In this document: piece after piece, positions 1-9,410 of the stretch
Position numbering within the stretch: position 1 is the first letter of the stretch
Layout of the letters: every line of letters begins with the position of its first letter
NCBI RefSeq assembly: GCF_007004765.1
Contig: NZ_VIKR01000006.1
Span: 340,980 to 404,979, forward strand
DNA length: 64,000 nucleotides
Reading direction: 5' to 3'
Source: Aliikangiella marina
Lineage (GTDB): Bacteria > Pseudomonadota > Gammaproteobacteria > Enterobacterales > Kangiellaceae
Notes under the pieces: generated by a model
Database searches by the model: none
What the model was told of the DNA's origin: nothing
What the model saw: only the letters and a program-made list of their open reading frames with translations
Program-made: the position numbers and the translations under genes

Positions 1-513
1 ACTGTAAGTTGCGCCACAGTTATCGCAGTTGTCGCCATACTGATCTTCAGAGCCACATTTTGGACACTCGCCTTTAACGAAGCGGTCCGGTAGAAACATT
101 TCTTTTTCCGGATCAAATAGTTGTGAGATAGTGCGCTTGGCAATATGGCCGGCATCATTGAGTCGGTTGTAAATTAGTTCACTGAGCTCGCGATTTTCTT
201 CACTGTGGGTCGAATGATAGTTATCGTATTCAACCAGGAAGTCCTCAAAATCTTTTAAATGCTCTTCGCGCGTGGCCGCGATAAAATCTTCCGGCGTCAC
301 CCCTTCCTTCTGAGCACGAAGCATGATTGGGGTGCCGTGGGTGTCGTCGGCACAGACACTGATACATTGATGGCCTCTTAGTTTTTGAAAACGAGTCCAA
401 ATATCGGTCTGGATATGCTCTAGCATGTGGCCAATGTGGATTGACCCATTGGCATAAGGGAGGGCACTGGTGACCAGGATTTGTCGAGGTTGATTGTTTT
501 GTTCTGAACTCAC
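1..513 (-). CDS. metG: Methionyl-tRNA synthetase, N-terminal part (runs off window)
   Basis: Class I aminoacyl-tRNA synthetase that charges tRNA-Met in the cytoplasm. Only the first ~171 codons are inside the window; the gene continues past base 1. The translation reads [19 protein letters not shown], with the HIGH ATP-binding signature, followed by CADDTHGTP and, near the edge, the paired CPKCG/CDNCG cysteines of the zinc knuckle in the MetG connective-peptide domain. No ATG lies before the HIGH motif. I chose GTG at 513 ([11 protein letters not shown]...); a TTG four codons... upstream in the same frame (525) is the alternative, and an in-frame stop lies just beyond it. The gene is transcribed away from apbC, with a 175-bp divergent promoter region between them. 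The metG-mrp-dcd neighbourhood is common in gammaproteobacteria. Confidence 0.95.
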   Translation of the reverse strand, partial: MSSEQNNQPRQILVTSALPYANGSIHIGHMLEHIQTDIWTRFQKLRGHQCISVCADDTHGTPIMLRAQKEGVTPEDFIAATREEHLKDFEDFLVEYDNYHSTHSEENRELSELIYNRLNDAGHIAKRTISQLFDPEKEMFLPDRFVKGECPKCGSEDQYGDNCDNCGATYS

Positions 514-648
514 TGATACTTCACTCAAAAATAAGATTTAACGGGAACCATTAGATTTGGCGCAACTATACCTTTTTTTAGTGGCGCTTTCATCTAAAAC
601 CATAGCAAAATCAGCAAAATAAACGGGTATTTCTGAAATTGATTCGGT

Positions 649-654
649 TATAAT
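649..654 (+). promoter_or_regulatory. Candidate -10 element for apbC
   Basis: A perfect TATAAT lies 35 bp upstream of the apbC start codon, placing a start site near 661. No good -35 hexamer is seen at 16-18 bp spacing, so the call rests on the -10 alone. A ribosome-binding AGGA sits at 680-683. Confidence 0.4.
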
Positions 655-688
655 CTAGACCAATTATTTTAACCCGATTAGGACTCCT

Positions 689-1792
689 ATGTTAGACGAA
701 CAAGCTATTTTGGATTTAATTGCCGATAGCCAAATTGACAGCCTGCCAGAAGACTTCGACTTAAGTGCTCATATTCAAAATGCCAAGGTCAAAGGTGATC
801 ACATACAGCTTGAGATTTTATTACCTTTTCCAGCTGAAGGGATCAAACACGTTCTAGCGGAAGAAATTGAAACGGTTATTTGCAAGGCTTGGCCGCAGTC
901 GAATAAAGTGGCCATTGAGGTCAAATCACGGATTACCGCATACGAGACTAAAGCGGGCGTTGCGCCATTAGCGAATATTAAAAATATTATCGCTGTAGCT
1001 TCCGGCAAAGGGGGGGTAGGTAAGTCGGCGACGAGTATTAATTTAGCACTTGCGCTTCAAGCCGAGGGGGCCGCTGTTGGGATTTTAGATGCTGATATCT
1101 ATGGCCCAAGTGTACCAATTATGCTGGGTATCCCCGATGCGAAACCCGTTTCGGAAGATAAAAAGACCATTCAACCGCTCTCTGCGCACGGAATTGAGGC
1201 CATGTCGATAGGGTTTTTAGTTGACGAGAAGCAGGCGATGGTATGGCGAGGACCTATGGCTTCACAAGCGTTTCAACAAATCATCAGAGACACCCGCTGG
1301 GGTAACTTAGACTATCTTATCGTCGATTTGCCTCCTGGTACCGGTGATATTCAACTGACCTTATCGCAAAAAATACCGGTGACCGCGTCGGTGATAGTGA
1401 CGACTCCCCAGGATTTGGCCCTTGCTGATGCTAAAAAAGCCGTTGCGATGTTTACCAAGGTAAAAATACCCGTTATGGGGATCGTGGAGAATATGTCGAC
1501 CCACATCTGCAGCAATTGCGGGCATCAGGAAGCAATATTTGGCGAAGGTGGTGGAAAATTTTTGTCAGAAGATTATGATATGCCCCTATTAGGGCAATTG
1601 CCGCTTGCAATGTCGATTCGTCAGCAGCTAGATGATGGTAATCCTTCAGTTGCAGCCGATCCAAATAGTGAGATCAGCTTAACCTATCGAAAAATAGCCA
1701 GAAATCTTGCTGCGAATTTAGCATCATTAGGCAAAGATTACTCAAAAGGTGCTGACAATATTGCAATTAAAACTTGGTCACCTGACGCATAA
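689..1792 (+). CDS. apbC: Iron-sulfur cluster carrier protein ApbC/Mrp
   Basis: Cytoplasmic P-loop ATPase of the Mrp/NBP35 family that holds a labile [4Fe-4S] cluster and passes it to apo-proteins. Residues ~1-85 form the MIP18/DUF59-like domain often fused to bacterial Mrp. The deviant Walker A motif SGKGGVGKS is at residues 105-113, followed by the DADIYGPS and DLPPGTGD motifs typical of the family. The CSNCG pair near residue 274 supplies the conserved CxxC that bridges the cluster in the dimer. At 367 aa the length is normal. The ATG start has an AGGA Shine-Dalgarno 6 nt upstream. dcd follows 54 bp downstream on the same strand and may be co-transcribed. The gene fits the Fe-S theme of the SUF operon further on. 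Confidence 0.95.
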   Translation: MLDEQAILDLIADSQIDSLPEDFDLSAHIQNAKVKGDHIQLEILLPFPAEGIKHVLAEEIETVICKAWPQSNKVAIEVKSRITAYETKAGVAPLANIKNIIAVASGKGGVGKSATSINLALALQAEGAAVGILDADIYGPSVPIMLGIPDAKPVSEDKKTIQPLSAHGIEAMSIGFLVDEKQAMVWRGPMASQAFQQIIRDTRWGNLDYLIVDLPPGTGDIQLTLSQKIPVTASVIVTTPQDLALADAKKAVAMFTKVKIPVMGIVENMSTHICSNCGHQEAIFGEGGGKFLSEDYDMPLLGQLPLAMSIRQQLDDGNPSVAADPNSEISLTYRKIARNLAANLASLGKDYSKGADNIAIKTWSPDA

Positions 1793-1846
1793 AGGTATGT
1801 GTAAAGTTTAACGAAAACCAACGAAAGTAAACAGAGAACGAATTAA

Positions 1847-2410
1847 ATGAGTATTAAGTCAGATAAATGGATACGTCGAATGGCGGCAGAGGGAATGATT
1901 GAGCCGTTTGAGTCAGGCCAAGTTCGTCACGTCGACGGAAAGCGTATTGTTTCCTATGGTACGTCTAGTTATGGATACGATGTCAGATGCGCCAATGAGT
2001 TTAAAATATTTACTAACGTTCACTCTGCAGTTGTCGACCCGAAGCACTTTGATGATCAAAGTTTTGTCAATGTTGAGTCTGATGTTTGTATTATTCCGCC
2101 GAATTCGTTCGCATTGGCTCGAACAGTCGAGTATTTCCGAATTCCGAGATCGGTACTCACCGTTTGTTTAGGAAAGTCGACTTACGCCCGCTGCGGTATT
2201 ATTGTAAACGTTACGCCACTCGAGCCAGAGTGGGAAGGCCACGTCACCTTAGAATTTTCAAATACAACACCGTTACCTGCAAAAATATATGCGAACGAAG
2301 GTGTCGCGCAAATGTTATTTTACGAGTCTGATGAAGTTTGCGAAACGTCTTATAAAGATCGCGGTGGTAAGTATCAGGGACAAACTGGCGTGACTTTACC
2401 TAAGACCTAG
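1847..2410 (+). CDS. dcd: dCTP deaminase
   Basis: Deaminates dCTP to dUTP, the main route to dUMP for thymidylate synthesis; a trimeric cytoplasmic enzyme. The 187-aa product has the segment [20 protein letters not shown], matching the short Pseudomonas/Acinetobacter-type Dcd rather than the longer E. coli enzyme. The conserved EFSNTT and GVAQMLF segments follow, and the C-terminal GKYQGQTG closes over the nucleotide. The catalytic Glu lies in the GHVTLEF strand. The gene follows apbC and is closed by a strong terminator at 2448-2478. Confidence 0.95.
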   Translation: MSIKSDKWIRRMAAEGMIEPFESGQVRHVDGKRIVSYGTSSYGYDVRCANEFKIFTNVHSAVVDPKHFDDQSFVNVESDVCIIPPNSFALARTVEYFRIPRSVLTVCLGKSTYARCGIIVNVTPLEPEWEGHVTLEFSNTTPLPAKIYANEGVAQMLFYESDEVCETSYKDRGGKYQGQTGVTLPKT

Positions 2411-2447
2411 GGTGAAAGATGCGGGAGTAAGCGAAAGCCGTTAATTG

Positions 2448-2478
2448 AAAAGCCAAACAGTTTTGTTTGGCTTTTTTG
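2448..2478 (+). terminator. Rho-independent terminator after dcd
   Basis: An 11-bp perfect stem (AAAAGCCAAAC / GTTTGGCTTTT) with a 6-nt loop runs directly into a T tract, 38 bp after the dcd stop codon. Confidence 0.9.
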
Positions 2479-2619
2479 TTGTGGGACTAATTGAATTTTA
2501 GCGCTTATTTTTGTGAGTTTGCTATGCTAATAAGTTATTCGAGCTCAGAGAGTAAACGGTAAATAATTGATCGAGCTTTCTCGAGTTGATTAAGTCGCAC
2601 CTACTAAAAGGGGGATAGG

Positions 2620-3321
2620 TTGCAAATATTTTCGTTATTGGACTGGATAGCTTTAGGGTTTTTTCTTATTTGTTGGAGCGGTTATGCTTTGTTTGCCAGT
2701 CGCTTTCAAGAAAAGGTTCCTAATATCTCGAAGAACTTATCACAATTACGCGGTTTGTGGATGAAGTCTCTAATCGAGCGAGATATTAGGATCGCTGATG
2801 CGACAACACTGGGAATATTGCAACGCACGGTAACATTTTTTGCGTCTACAACCATCTTAATTTTGGCCGGTCTGTTGGCTGTTTTAGGTGCCTCCGAAAA
2901 AGTCATGAAACTGGCACAAGCTCTGCCATTTGTAGCGGAACATACTCAGTCAGCATGGGAGCTTAAAATTTTAGTGTTAGTCATAATATTCATCTACGCC
3001 TTTTTTAAGTTTTCTTGGTCTGTCAGGCAGTATAATTTTGCCTTGGTCATATTTGGTGCAGCACCTAAGCCTGGCAGTGCGAATGCCGATGAGTACGCAA
3101 GCCATTCTAATGACTTGCTTACGGCAGCCAATAACTCGTTTAATTTTGGACTACGCTCATACAACTTTGCAATGGCAATTCTTGCTTGGTTTGTCCACCC
3201 GATATTGTTTATGCTTCTCACTGCTTGGGTAGTAGCGATTTTATATCGGCGCGAGTTTCATTCACGAACACTTAAAGCGATGCGTGGCGCGATCCAACTG
3301 TCTGGTGGAAAACCGGTTTGA
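2620..3321 (+). CDS. DUF599 family inner-membrane protein
   Basis: A 233-aa membrane protein of unknown function. It has about four hydrophobic segments: residues ~8-26, ~72-92, ~114-132 and ~183-208. The signatures FKFSWSVRQYNF and LRSYNFAMAILAWFVHP are characteristic of DUF599 proteins. Start is TTG at 2620, preceded by a strong AGGGGGATAGG ribosome-binding stretch; no ATG fits better. It stands alone after the dcd terminator and converges on ccoI, with only 9 bp between the two stop codons. No function can be read from the sequence beyond an integral membrane protein. Confidence 0.85.
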   Translation: MQIFSLLDWIALGFFLICWSGYALFASRFQEKVPNISKNLSQLRGLWMKSLIERDIRIADATTLGILQRTVTFFASTTILILAGLLAVLGASEKVMKLAQALPFVAEHTQSAWELKILVLVIIFIYAFFKFSWSVRQYNFALVIFGAAPKPGSANADEYASHSNDLLTAANNSFNFGLRSYNFAMAILAWFVHPILFMLLTAWVVAILYRREFHSRTLKAMRGAIQLSGGKPV

Positions 3322-3330
3322 AGTGACTGC

Positions 3331-5742
3331 TTAATTTCTCAAGCGAAGTGCATTTAAAACAACGATCAAAGAGCTAGTTGTCATACCGATTGCCGCCAAC
3401 CAGGCAGGCACTAAACCAGCCATAGCAAAAGGAATGGCGAATAAATTGTATGTTACTGCCCAAGCGAGGTTTTGACGGACGACACTATTGAGTTGTTGAG
3501 CGGTTGATATTGCCTTTGGTAACACGGTCAGATCATGGGTAACCAAAACAGCATCGGAACTCGTTCTCGACAGGTATGAAGTTTCACCCATAGTGATACC
3601 TGCATTCGCTTCTGCTAAAGCACCAACATCGTTGACCCCATCACCAACCATAAGAACTTTATCGCCGGAACTTTTTGCCTCGCTGATAGTGGCTAGTTTT
3701 GCTTCCGGTGTTGAATTTGCGATAACTCGCTCAATAGCGAGTTGTTCCGCGATGGCTTGACAGGTTCTTTGCGTATCGCCACTGAGCAGAGTGATCATCT
3801 TGTTTTGTTTGTGAAGCGACTGGATCGCTTTTTTCGCGGTTGGATTCAGCGTATCAGCCAGTACGAACTTGGCAACAGGTTGTTGTTCACTCGCTAAATA
3901 AATAACCACTTTGCCAACTTCGTATTCATTTTCCTTATTTTGATCCTTGTTAGTGATTGTTGCTAAATCGTCAAGGACGAATTCTGCTTTACCGAGCTTA
4001 AACGTTTTGTCATTCCAAATACCCGAAACACCGCCAGATAAAACCTCGCGATCACTCTCAATTGAAAGCTTCTCCGATTGGATGTTTTTAAAAGCTTGGG
4101 CGATAGGGTGATTAGAACGTTGTTCCAGTGCAGCCGCAATGGCAATAACTTCTTTTTCTGAATATTTGCCGTACAGTTCTGTTCGCTCGAGCTGCATTTG
4201 CGACATTGTGAGTGTCCCAGTTTTATCAAAATAGACTGAAGTTATTTCCGCAAGATTGTTTAAAAAACCGCGGTGTTTGATCATAAGGCCAAGATCGGTG
4301 AGTTTTGCGATTGCCGCTGCAACAGCGGCGGGCGTTGCAAGAGATAAGGCGCAGGGGCAACTGACGACTAGTAGCGAAAGTACGACAGGAAAAATATTTT
4401 GTGGATCAATTTGCCACCAAATGTAACTTGTTATCACCGTTAGAACTAATAAACCAATCACATAAAAATTGGCTATTTTATCAGCGAGAGAAACTTTATT
4501 TGAAAGCAAATTTTCAGAAGTTTGTTGAAGTTTAATGAGCTTTTGTAATCGACTTTCGCTCGGGTTACTAGTGGCCTCGATATAAAAGCTACTGCCAGTA
4601 TTGGTTGAGCCGCTGAAAACTTGGTCGCCTTTTATTTTTTTTACAGGCAAAAACTCTCCTGTTATTACTGCTTCGTTCAGTTCTGCTGTTTGGTCAACCA
4701 AGATACCATCAATCGGGATAACCGCACCGGCATTAATGAGCAAGATATCCTTTTCTTTTATTTGTGCTGAGGGAATCGTTTCGAGTTTATCTGCAGGTGT
4801 TAATCGTTGCACTGATAGTGGCAACAACTGTTTAAAGTTTTGTTGCTTTAAAATCGCTTTTAGCCGGGTTCGATGTTCGAGGAAACGCCCAATTAAAAGA
4901 AAAAAAGTAAACATGACAACTGAGTCAAAATAGTAAACTTCGCCGTCTGTGATTAACGAGTACATACTGGCAAAATAACCTGCCAATATTGCGATCGAAA
5001 CTGGTAAGTTCATTCCAAAGTGGCCGTGCTTCAATCCTTTCCAAGCGCTGGAGAAAAAGGGAAACGCCGAATAAAAAACAACAGGGGTTGCGAGGAGGGC
5101 ACTGACGCTATGAAGAAAGTAGGCATGCTCACTAGAAATATCTTGATATTCACCCAGGTAAAGGCCCGTTGCATACATCATCACCTGCATCATGCCAAGG
5201 CCAGCAACAATTAAGCGTCTAACAAAGCGTTTATCTTCTTGCTGTATGGCGGCTTCTTGTGCATCTTCAGAGAAAGGGTAGGCACGATAACCGAGTTGGT
5301 GAATGTTTTTCAGGATATCGCTTAAGCGAGCGTCTTGTGCGAACTCTAAAGTCGCCCGATGAGTTGTCGTATTAACCGATATTTTACTAACATCATCGCG
5401 CTGACCAATTTCTGTTCTTAATAGCCAGCCACAAGCTGCGCAAGTTATGCCCTCTATCCCGAGCTCGATGGTTTGTAGACCATCTTCATTTTCGGTAATA
5501 GCACTTAGAATTTCTGGTGTATCAAGTGCCTCAATTTCAAGTAACTCTTGAGGTAATAAATCTTCAGCTTTGGCACTTTTTTCGGTACGAAACTGGTAAA
5601 ACTGCTCGAGGCCGTTTGCGCAAATCGTCTCTGCGACGGCTAAACAACCAGGACAACAAAACGCTCTTTGGGCGCCCAGAACGACAGTATTAAATTGAGA
5701 CCCTTCAGGAACCTCGAGGTCACAGTGATAGCAAAGCGACAT
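3331..5742 (-). CDS. ccoI: Copper-transporting P1B-type ATPase CcoI/FixI
   Basis: Inner-membrane P1B ATPase that moves copper for assembly of the CuB centre of cbb3 oxidase. The 803-aa protein starts with the FixI-type cysteine-rich metal-binding region (C4xxC7, then CCPGC at 29-33). A heavy-metal-associated domain with GITCAAC at 98-104 follows. Then come the transmembrane segments, the actuator loop TGE (361-363), the membrane CPC metal site (462-464), the phosphorylation loop DKTGT (506-510) and GDGVND in the C-terminal catalytic part. The start codon overlaps the ccoH stop (TAATG), so the genes are translationally coupled. ccoS usually follows ccoI, but here a convergent DUF599 gene begins 9 bp after the stop. 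Confidence 0.95.
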   Translation of the reverse strand: MSLCYHCDLEVPEGSQFNTVVLGAQRAFCCPGCLAVAETICANGLEQFYQFRTEKSAKAEDLLPQELLEIEALDTPEILSAITENEDGLQTIELGIEGITCAACGWLLRTEIGQRDDVSKISVNTTTHRATLEFAQDARLSDILKNIHQLGYRAYPFSEDAQEAAIQQEDKRFVRRLIVAGLGMMQVMMYATGLYLGEYQDISSEHAYFLHSVSALLATPVVFYSAFPFFSSAWKGLKHGHFGMNLPVSIAILAGYFASMYSLITDGEVYYFDSVVMFTFFLLIGRFLEHRTRLKAILKQQNFKQLLPLSVQRLTPADKLETIPSAQIKEKDILLINAGAVIPIDGILVDQTAELNEAVITGEFLPVKKIKGDQVFSGSTNTGSSFYIEATSNPSESRLQKLIKLQQTSENLLSNKVSLADKIANFYVIGLLVLTVITSYIWWQIDPQNIFPVVLSLLVVSCPCALSLATPAAVAAAIAKLTDLGLMIKHRGFLNNLAEITSVYFDKTGTLTMSQMQLERTELYGKYSEKEVIAIAAALEQRSNHPIAQAFKNIQSEKLSIESDREVLSGGVSGIWNDKTFKLGKAEFVLDDLATITNKDQNKENEYEVGKVVIYLASEQQPVAKFVLADTLNPTAKKAIQSLHKQNKMITLLSGDTQRTCQAIAEQLAIERVIANSTPEAKLATISEAKSSGDKVLMVGDGVNDVGALAEANAGITMGETSYLSRTSSDAVLVTHDLTVLPKAISTAQQLNSVVRQNLAWAVTYNLFAIPFAMAGLVPAWLAAIGMTTSSLIVVLNALRLRN

Positions 5743-6245
5743 TACTCTTTAGATGCATCCAGAGTTATTTCATTATCGCTGGGTATCGACCAACGGCCCT
5801 TTAATAACCAGCTTTCTTCGATATCTAGCATTCTCACGTACCAATTAGCATCACTTAATTCTGGCGAGGGGCCAATGTATTGATTATCAGATAACTTATC
5901 CAAGGTGACGATACGGTCAAAGGACTCCTTGGTAGGGTGTGAAAAAATCAGCTTAATTTGATTCGCAGAGATTGGAGAGCCGTCAAAATTAACGTTCATC
6001 AAACCGTTCTCAGACTCGATACTGAGAGAAACTTTTAATTTCAATTCCACGGCTTTCTCTTGCTTCGCCAGCGATTGATTGATTGCTAAGCCTTTCTTAA
6101 AGTAATCATCTTGAACCATGCTATGGGGTTTGTCAGCAGCGATCATCAAGGTGGCGATACCTGCGACAACGGTTAATAGTGGGATAGCGAAAACAAACCA
6201 CGCCCATGGCTGTTTAAACCAAGATGTTTGTTGTTCTTCGGTCAT
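5742..6245 (-). CDS. ccoH: cbb3 oxidase assembly protein CcoH/FixH
   Basis: A 167-aa single-span membrane protein needed for assembly or stability of cbb3 oxidase. After the short cytoplasmic start (TEEQQTSWFKQPWAWFVF) there is one transmembrane helix at ~15-35, then a periplasmic FixH domain with the family's DDYFKKGLAINQSLAKQE segment near residues 45-62. It overlaps ccoG upstream and ccoI downstream by one base each (TAATG joints), showing a tightly coupled ccoG-ccoH-ccoI operon. Confidence 0.92.
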   Translation of the reverse strand: MTEEQQTSWFKQPWAWFVFAIPLLTVVAGIATLMIAADKPHSMVQDDYFKKGLAINQSLAKQEKAVELKLKVSLSIESENGLMNVNFDGSPISANQIKLIFSHPTKESFDRIVTLDKLSDNQYIGPSPELSDANWYVRMLDIEESWLLKGRWSIPSDNEITLDASKE

Positions 6246-7639
6246 TACTTTTCCTTCTTTGGACCTAAAAATTTGCCTTTGGCAATGTAAGTATCTTGAG
6301 AGTCATTTAGAGTGGTGATCTCAAAGTAAATATCGTTTGAACGTTTCTCAAGTTCATCGGCATCAATGCTAACACGAAGTGGCAAGGTTAACACGCCGCC
6401 GGCATCAATGGTAAACTTTGTCGGTCCATCAATCTGGCTTGTTTGATAGCCGTTAATTTTAAGTTCGTAATCATTCGCCACTTGCGACATATTAAGTACT
6501 TTGAGTTGATAAGTATTTTGGATCTCACCACTGAAAGTTTCATTAAATAGATTGTTTCTGTCTCTAATGACATTAACATCGAGTGGTGTTCGAGTTGCGA
6601 TTAAGAAAAAGAAAGTCGCAATTAAACCCATAAACAAAGAGGTATACAAGAATGTTCTTGGTCTGAGGATGTGGGTAGATTTACCTTTCTCCGAGTGCTC
6701 TGTTGTATATTTAATGAGACCTTTATCATACCCCATTTGATCCATAACATCGTCGCACACGTCGATACATGCAGCACACGCGATACATTCGTACTGTAAC
6801 CCATCGCGAATGTCGATGCCTGTAGGACAGACATGGACACATTGTTTACAGTCAATACAGTCGCCCAAACCATCTGCTTTATAATCGGCATTACGTTTGC
6901 GTTTTCCGCGCTCTTCGCCGCGTTCTTCATCGTAAGAAATAATTAGCGTGTCTTTATCAAACATTGCACTTTGAAAGCGTGCGTAAGGACACATGTAAAG
7001 ACAAACTTGTTCTCTCAGGCGGCCTGCGTTTCCATAGGTAGCAAGGGAATAAAGGCCTATCCAAAACCATTCCCAAGGTCCAAGAGAGAAAGCAAGGATG
7101 CCATCCCAAAGCTCTCTAATTGGAGAAAAATAACCAACAAAGGTATACCCGGTAAACAGCGCGAATAAAATCCATAAAGTATGTTTTGCGGTCTTTTTTA
7201 AAAGTTTCTCTGGGCCCCAAGGCTTTTTATCTAAGCGAATTCGCGCATTACGATTCCCTTCGACAAACTCTTCAATCCAGATAAATGTTTGTGTCCACAC
7301 AGTTTGCGGGCAAGCATAGCCACACCAAAGGCGGCCGGCAAAAGCGGTGAAAAGAAATAATCCTACCGCACAAATAACCAGTAATAGTGTCAGATAAACA
7401 AAATCTTGTGGCCAAAAGGTTATCCCAAACAAATGGAACTTTCTCGCAGGAAGATCCAGTAGAATGGCTTGTCGATCATCCCAGGTTAGCCAAGGAACTA
7501 TGTAGTAAATACCGAGAAGTAAAAAAACAGTTAAAATTCTGAGTCGAGAGAAGAAGCCGTGAACTTGGCGAGGATAGATTTTCTCTGCTTTTGCGTAAAG
7601 ATCTTTGACGGGGATTCGTTCCGCTTTAGCTTTTGACAT
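6245..7639 (-). CDS. ccoG: cbb3 oxidase assembly ferredoxin-like protein CcoG/FixG
   Basis: Membrane-bound Fe-S protein of the CcoG family, implicated in copper reduction during cbb3 assembly. The 464-aa protein has several N-terminal transmembrane helices. The conserved segment CGYACPQTVW precedes FIWIEEFVEG, and the dicluster ferredoxin region contains CIDCKQCVHVCPTG and CIACAACIDVC, each a set of cysteines for one [4Fe-4S] cluster. A further membrane helix (~345-365) and an immunoglobulin-like periplasmic C-terminus (IgFixG) complete the usual layout. It is the first gene of the ccoGHI operon and is separated from ccoP by a hairpin terminator, so it probably has its own promoter within 7640-7713. 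Confidence 0.95.
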   Translation of the reverse strand: MSKAKAERIPVKDLYAKAEKIYPRQVHGFFSRLRILTVFLLLGIYYIVPWLTWDDRQAILLDLPARKFHLFGITFWPQDFVYLTLLLVICAVGLFLFTAFAGRLWCGYACPQTVWTQTFIWIEEFVEGNRNARIRLDKKPWGPEKLLKKTAKHTLWILFALFTGYTFVGYFSPIRELWDGILAFSLGPWEWFWIGLYSLATYGNAGRLREQVCLYMCPYARFQSAMFDKDTLIISYDEERGEERGKRKRNADYKADGLGDCIDCKQCVHVCPTGIDIRDGLQYECIACAACIDVCDDVMDQMGYDKGLIKYTTEHSEKGKSTHILRPRTFLYTSLFMGLIATFFFLIATRTPLDVNVIRDRNNLFNETFSGEIQNTYQLKVLNMSQVANDYELKINGYQTSQIDGPTKFTIDAGGVLTLPLRVSIDADELEKRSNDIYFEITTLNDSQDTYIAKGKFLGPKKEK

Positions 7640-7673
7640 TATCTGTGCCTACAAACGAGCCTAAGAGGGAGGT

Positions 7674-7699
7674 TAAAAGGAAGCACCCTAGGGTGCTTC
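7674..7699 (-). terminator. Hairpin terminator after ccoP
   Basis: The palindrome GAAGCACCCTAGGGTGCTTC at 7680-7699 lies 14 bp past the ccoP stop and is followed, reading on the minus strand, by CTTTT. It can form an 8-bp stem with a CTAG loop. The T tract is short, so some read-through into ccoG is possible. Confidence 0.7.
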
Positions 7700-7713
7700 A
7701 TAAAACATAATAG

Positions 7714-8604
7714 TTACTTTGAGTTGGAAAGGCTATAAACATAGGTTGTAACCAGATGAGTACGGCCTTCACCAAGAATATCACCGAGTGCTGGCATTTG
7801 ATTGTTGTGTCCACCGCGGATGGTTTGAGCTATCGAACGAGAGCTCGCACCATGAAGCCAAATATCATCGGTTAAGTTAGGGGCGCCCAAAGCAATGTTA
7901 CCTTTTGCATTTGCTCCGTGACAAACTGCACATTGCAACGCAAACGTCTTACTGCCTGCTTCTGCTTTCGCAGCGTCAACTTGATTTCCAGAAAGTTGTC
8001 CAACGTATTGTACTAGTTCGTCAATTTGCTCTGCTGAAAGCATCGCTTCAAAGCCAGGCATTACACCGACTCGACCCGCTACAATGCTTTGCTTAATTTG
8101 CGCTGGATTACCGCCATATAACCAATCTTTATCGGTTAGGTTAGGGTAGCCAGGGTTGCCGCGAGCGTCAGAGCCATGGCAACCAAAACACGTGTTCACA
8201 AAAATTCGCTTACCCATTTCGACGGCTTGTTTATTATTAGCAAGCTCTTCAACTGGCACTTTCAAAAATTTGTCGAATAACGGTTGATAGATAGCCTTAG
8301 CCGCAGCGACTTCTTCTTCAAGCTGACCTTCTTGAGTCCATCCCAGAACTCCTTTATTGTTGCCCAGTCCTGGGTACAAAATAAGGTATCCGACACCAAA
8401 TACCAGCGTGATATAAAACATTATCAACCACCAGCGAGGTAGCGGGTTGTTGTATTCGGTGATACCGTCATAAACATGACCCGTGGTCCCTGTGTCCTCA
8501 ACTTCGTTTTCTTTCATTTTGCGGGTCCAAAACAAGAGACCCCAGCAACCCAAAATATTGATTGCGACAATAACTATGACCCACCAATTCCAAAATTCAG
8601 TCAT
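7714..8604 (-). CDS. ccoP: Cytochrome c oxidase cbb3-type subunit III (dihaem)
   Basis: Membrane-anchored dihaem cytochrome c that feeds electrons to the CcoN active site of the proton-pumping high-affinity oxidase. The 296-aa protein has an N-terminal FixP_N domain with two membrane helices (residues ~5-26 and ~58-79). Two periplasmic cytochrome c domains follow, with haem motifs CFGCH (139-143) and CAVCH (225-229). The axial-ligand methionines are probably in VMPGF and QMPALG. Its start overlaps ccoQ by 8 bp. It is the last gene of ccoNOQP. Confidence 0.96.
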   Translation of the reverse strand: MTEFWNWWVIVIVAINILGCWGLLFWTRKMKENEVEDTGTTGHVYDGITEYNNPLPRWWLIMFYITLVFGVGYLILYPGLGNNKGVLGWTQEGQLEEEVAAAKAIYQPLFDKFLKVPVEELANNKQAVEMGKRIFVNTCFGCHGSDARGNPGYPNLTDKDWLYGGNPAQIKQSIVAGRVGVMPGFEAMLSAEQIDELVQYVGQLSGNQVDAAKAEAGSKTFALQCAVCHGANAKGNIALGAPNLTDDIWLHGASSRSIAQTIRGGHNNQMPALGDILGEGRTHLVTTYVYSLSNSK

Positions 8605-8797
8605 TGTTCTTTACCTTTGATTCTTGGTTAACTTTTTCGGAACGTTCATCACCATCTTCAAATGGAAGATTCGCCGCATCCTCAAAATACTTTTTGCCCT
8701 TTTTGCTATAAACCTTGTATATCAACACGATAAAAAGAATAAAGAGCGCTAATGTGGTTAAGCTTCTAATTAAATTTAAATCCGCATCCACTGGCAT
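8597..8797 (-). CDS. ccoQ: cbb3-type oxidase small subunit CcoQ
   Basis: A 66-aa single-helix protein. The hydrophobic helix (ALFILFIVLIYKVY) spans residues ~17-30, followed by the family's SKKGKKYFEDAANLPFEDGD tail. CcoQ stabilises the cbb3 complex. It shares one base with ccoO upstream (TAATG) and overlaps ccoP downstream, so position and sequence agree. Confidence 0.92.
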   Translation of the reverse strand: MPVDADLNLIRSLTTLALFILFIVLIYKVYSKKGKKYFEDAANLPFEDGDERSEKVNQESKVKNND

Positions 8798-9408
8798 TAC
8801 CTTTTGTCTGACAGTGCGTGTCCAAGTGATTGCAAGTAAGCAACCACCGCATCAAGCTCTGTTTTACCATCGACTGCAGCCTTAGCGCCTGCAATGTCGG
8901 CATCTGTATAGGGAACATCGAAGTACTCTTTGAATGCCTTAAGTTTTTCAGCCGTTAAGTCACTGTTGATGTATTTTTCTTCGAGCCACGGGAATGCTGG
9001 CATGTTGGATTCAGGTACAACGTCTCTCGGGTTGATCAAGTGAACCCGATGCCACTCATCGCTGTAGCGCCCGCCCACTCTTGCTAAATCTGGCCCAGTG
9101 CGTTTTGAACCCCACAGGAAAGGATGTTCCCAAACATGCTCTCCGGCGACTGAATAGTGACCATAACGCTCTGTTTCTGCGCGAAATGGTCGAATCATTT
9201 GCGAGTGACAGGTGTTACAGCCTTCGCGGATGTAAACATCACGTCCTTCCATTTCGAGCGCGGAGTAGGGACGCAAGTTGGTAACGGGCTCCGTGGTATC
9301 TTTAAGGAAAAATAACGGAACAATCTCTGCTAGGCCACCAAAGCTGATTACAATGACAATCATCAATCCCATGAGGCCGATATTAGTTTCTAGTTTCTCG
9401 TGTGACAT
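8797..9408 (-). CDS. ccoO: Cytochrome c oxidase cbb3-type subunit II (monohaem)
   Basis: A membrane-anchored monohaem cytochrome c, 203 aa. The N-terminal transmembrane anchor is at ~10-34 and the haem motif CNTCH at 64-68, with SQMIRPF directly after it as in other CcoO/FixO proteins. The NMPAFPW segment probably supplies the methionine axial ligand. It starts 2 bp after the ccoN stop and is coupled to ccoQ. Confidence 0.96.
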   Translation of the reverse strand: MSHEKLETNIGLMGLMIVIVISFGGLAEIVPLFFLKDTTEPVTNLRPYSALEMEGRDVYIREGCNTCHSQMIRPFRAETERYGHYSVAGEHVWEHPFLWGSKRTGPDLARVGGRYSDEWHRVHLINPRDVVPESNMPAFPWLEEKYINSDLTAEKLKAFKEYFDVPYTDADIAGAKAAVDGKTELDAVVAYLQSLGHALSDKR

Positions 9409-9410
9409 GA

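Noticed and set aside
4601..4933. 110-codon plus-strand frame inside ccoI
   Set aside because: Shadow frame of a clear P-type ATPase gene.
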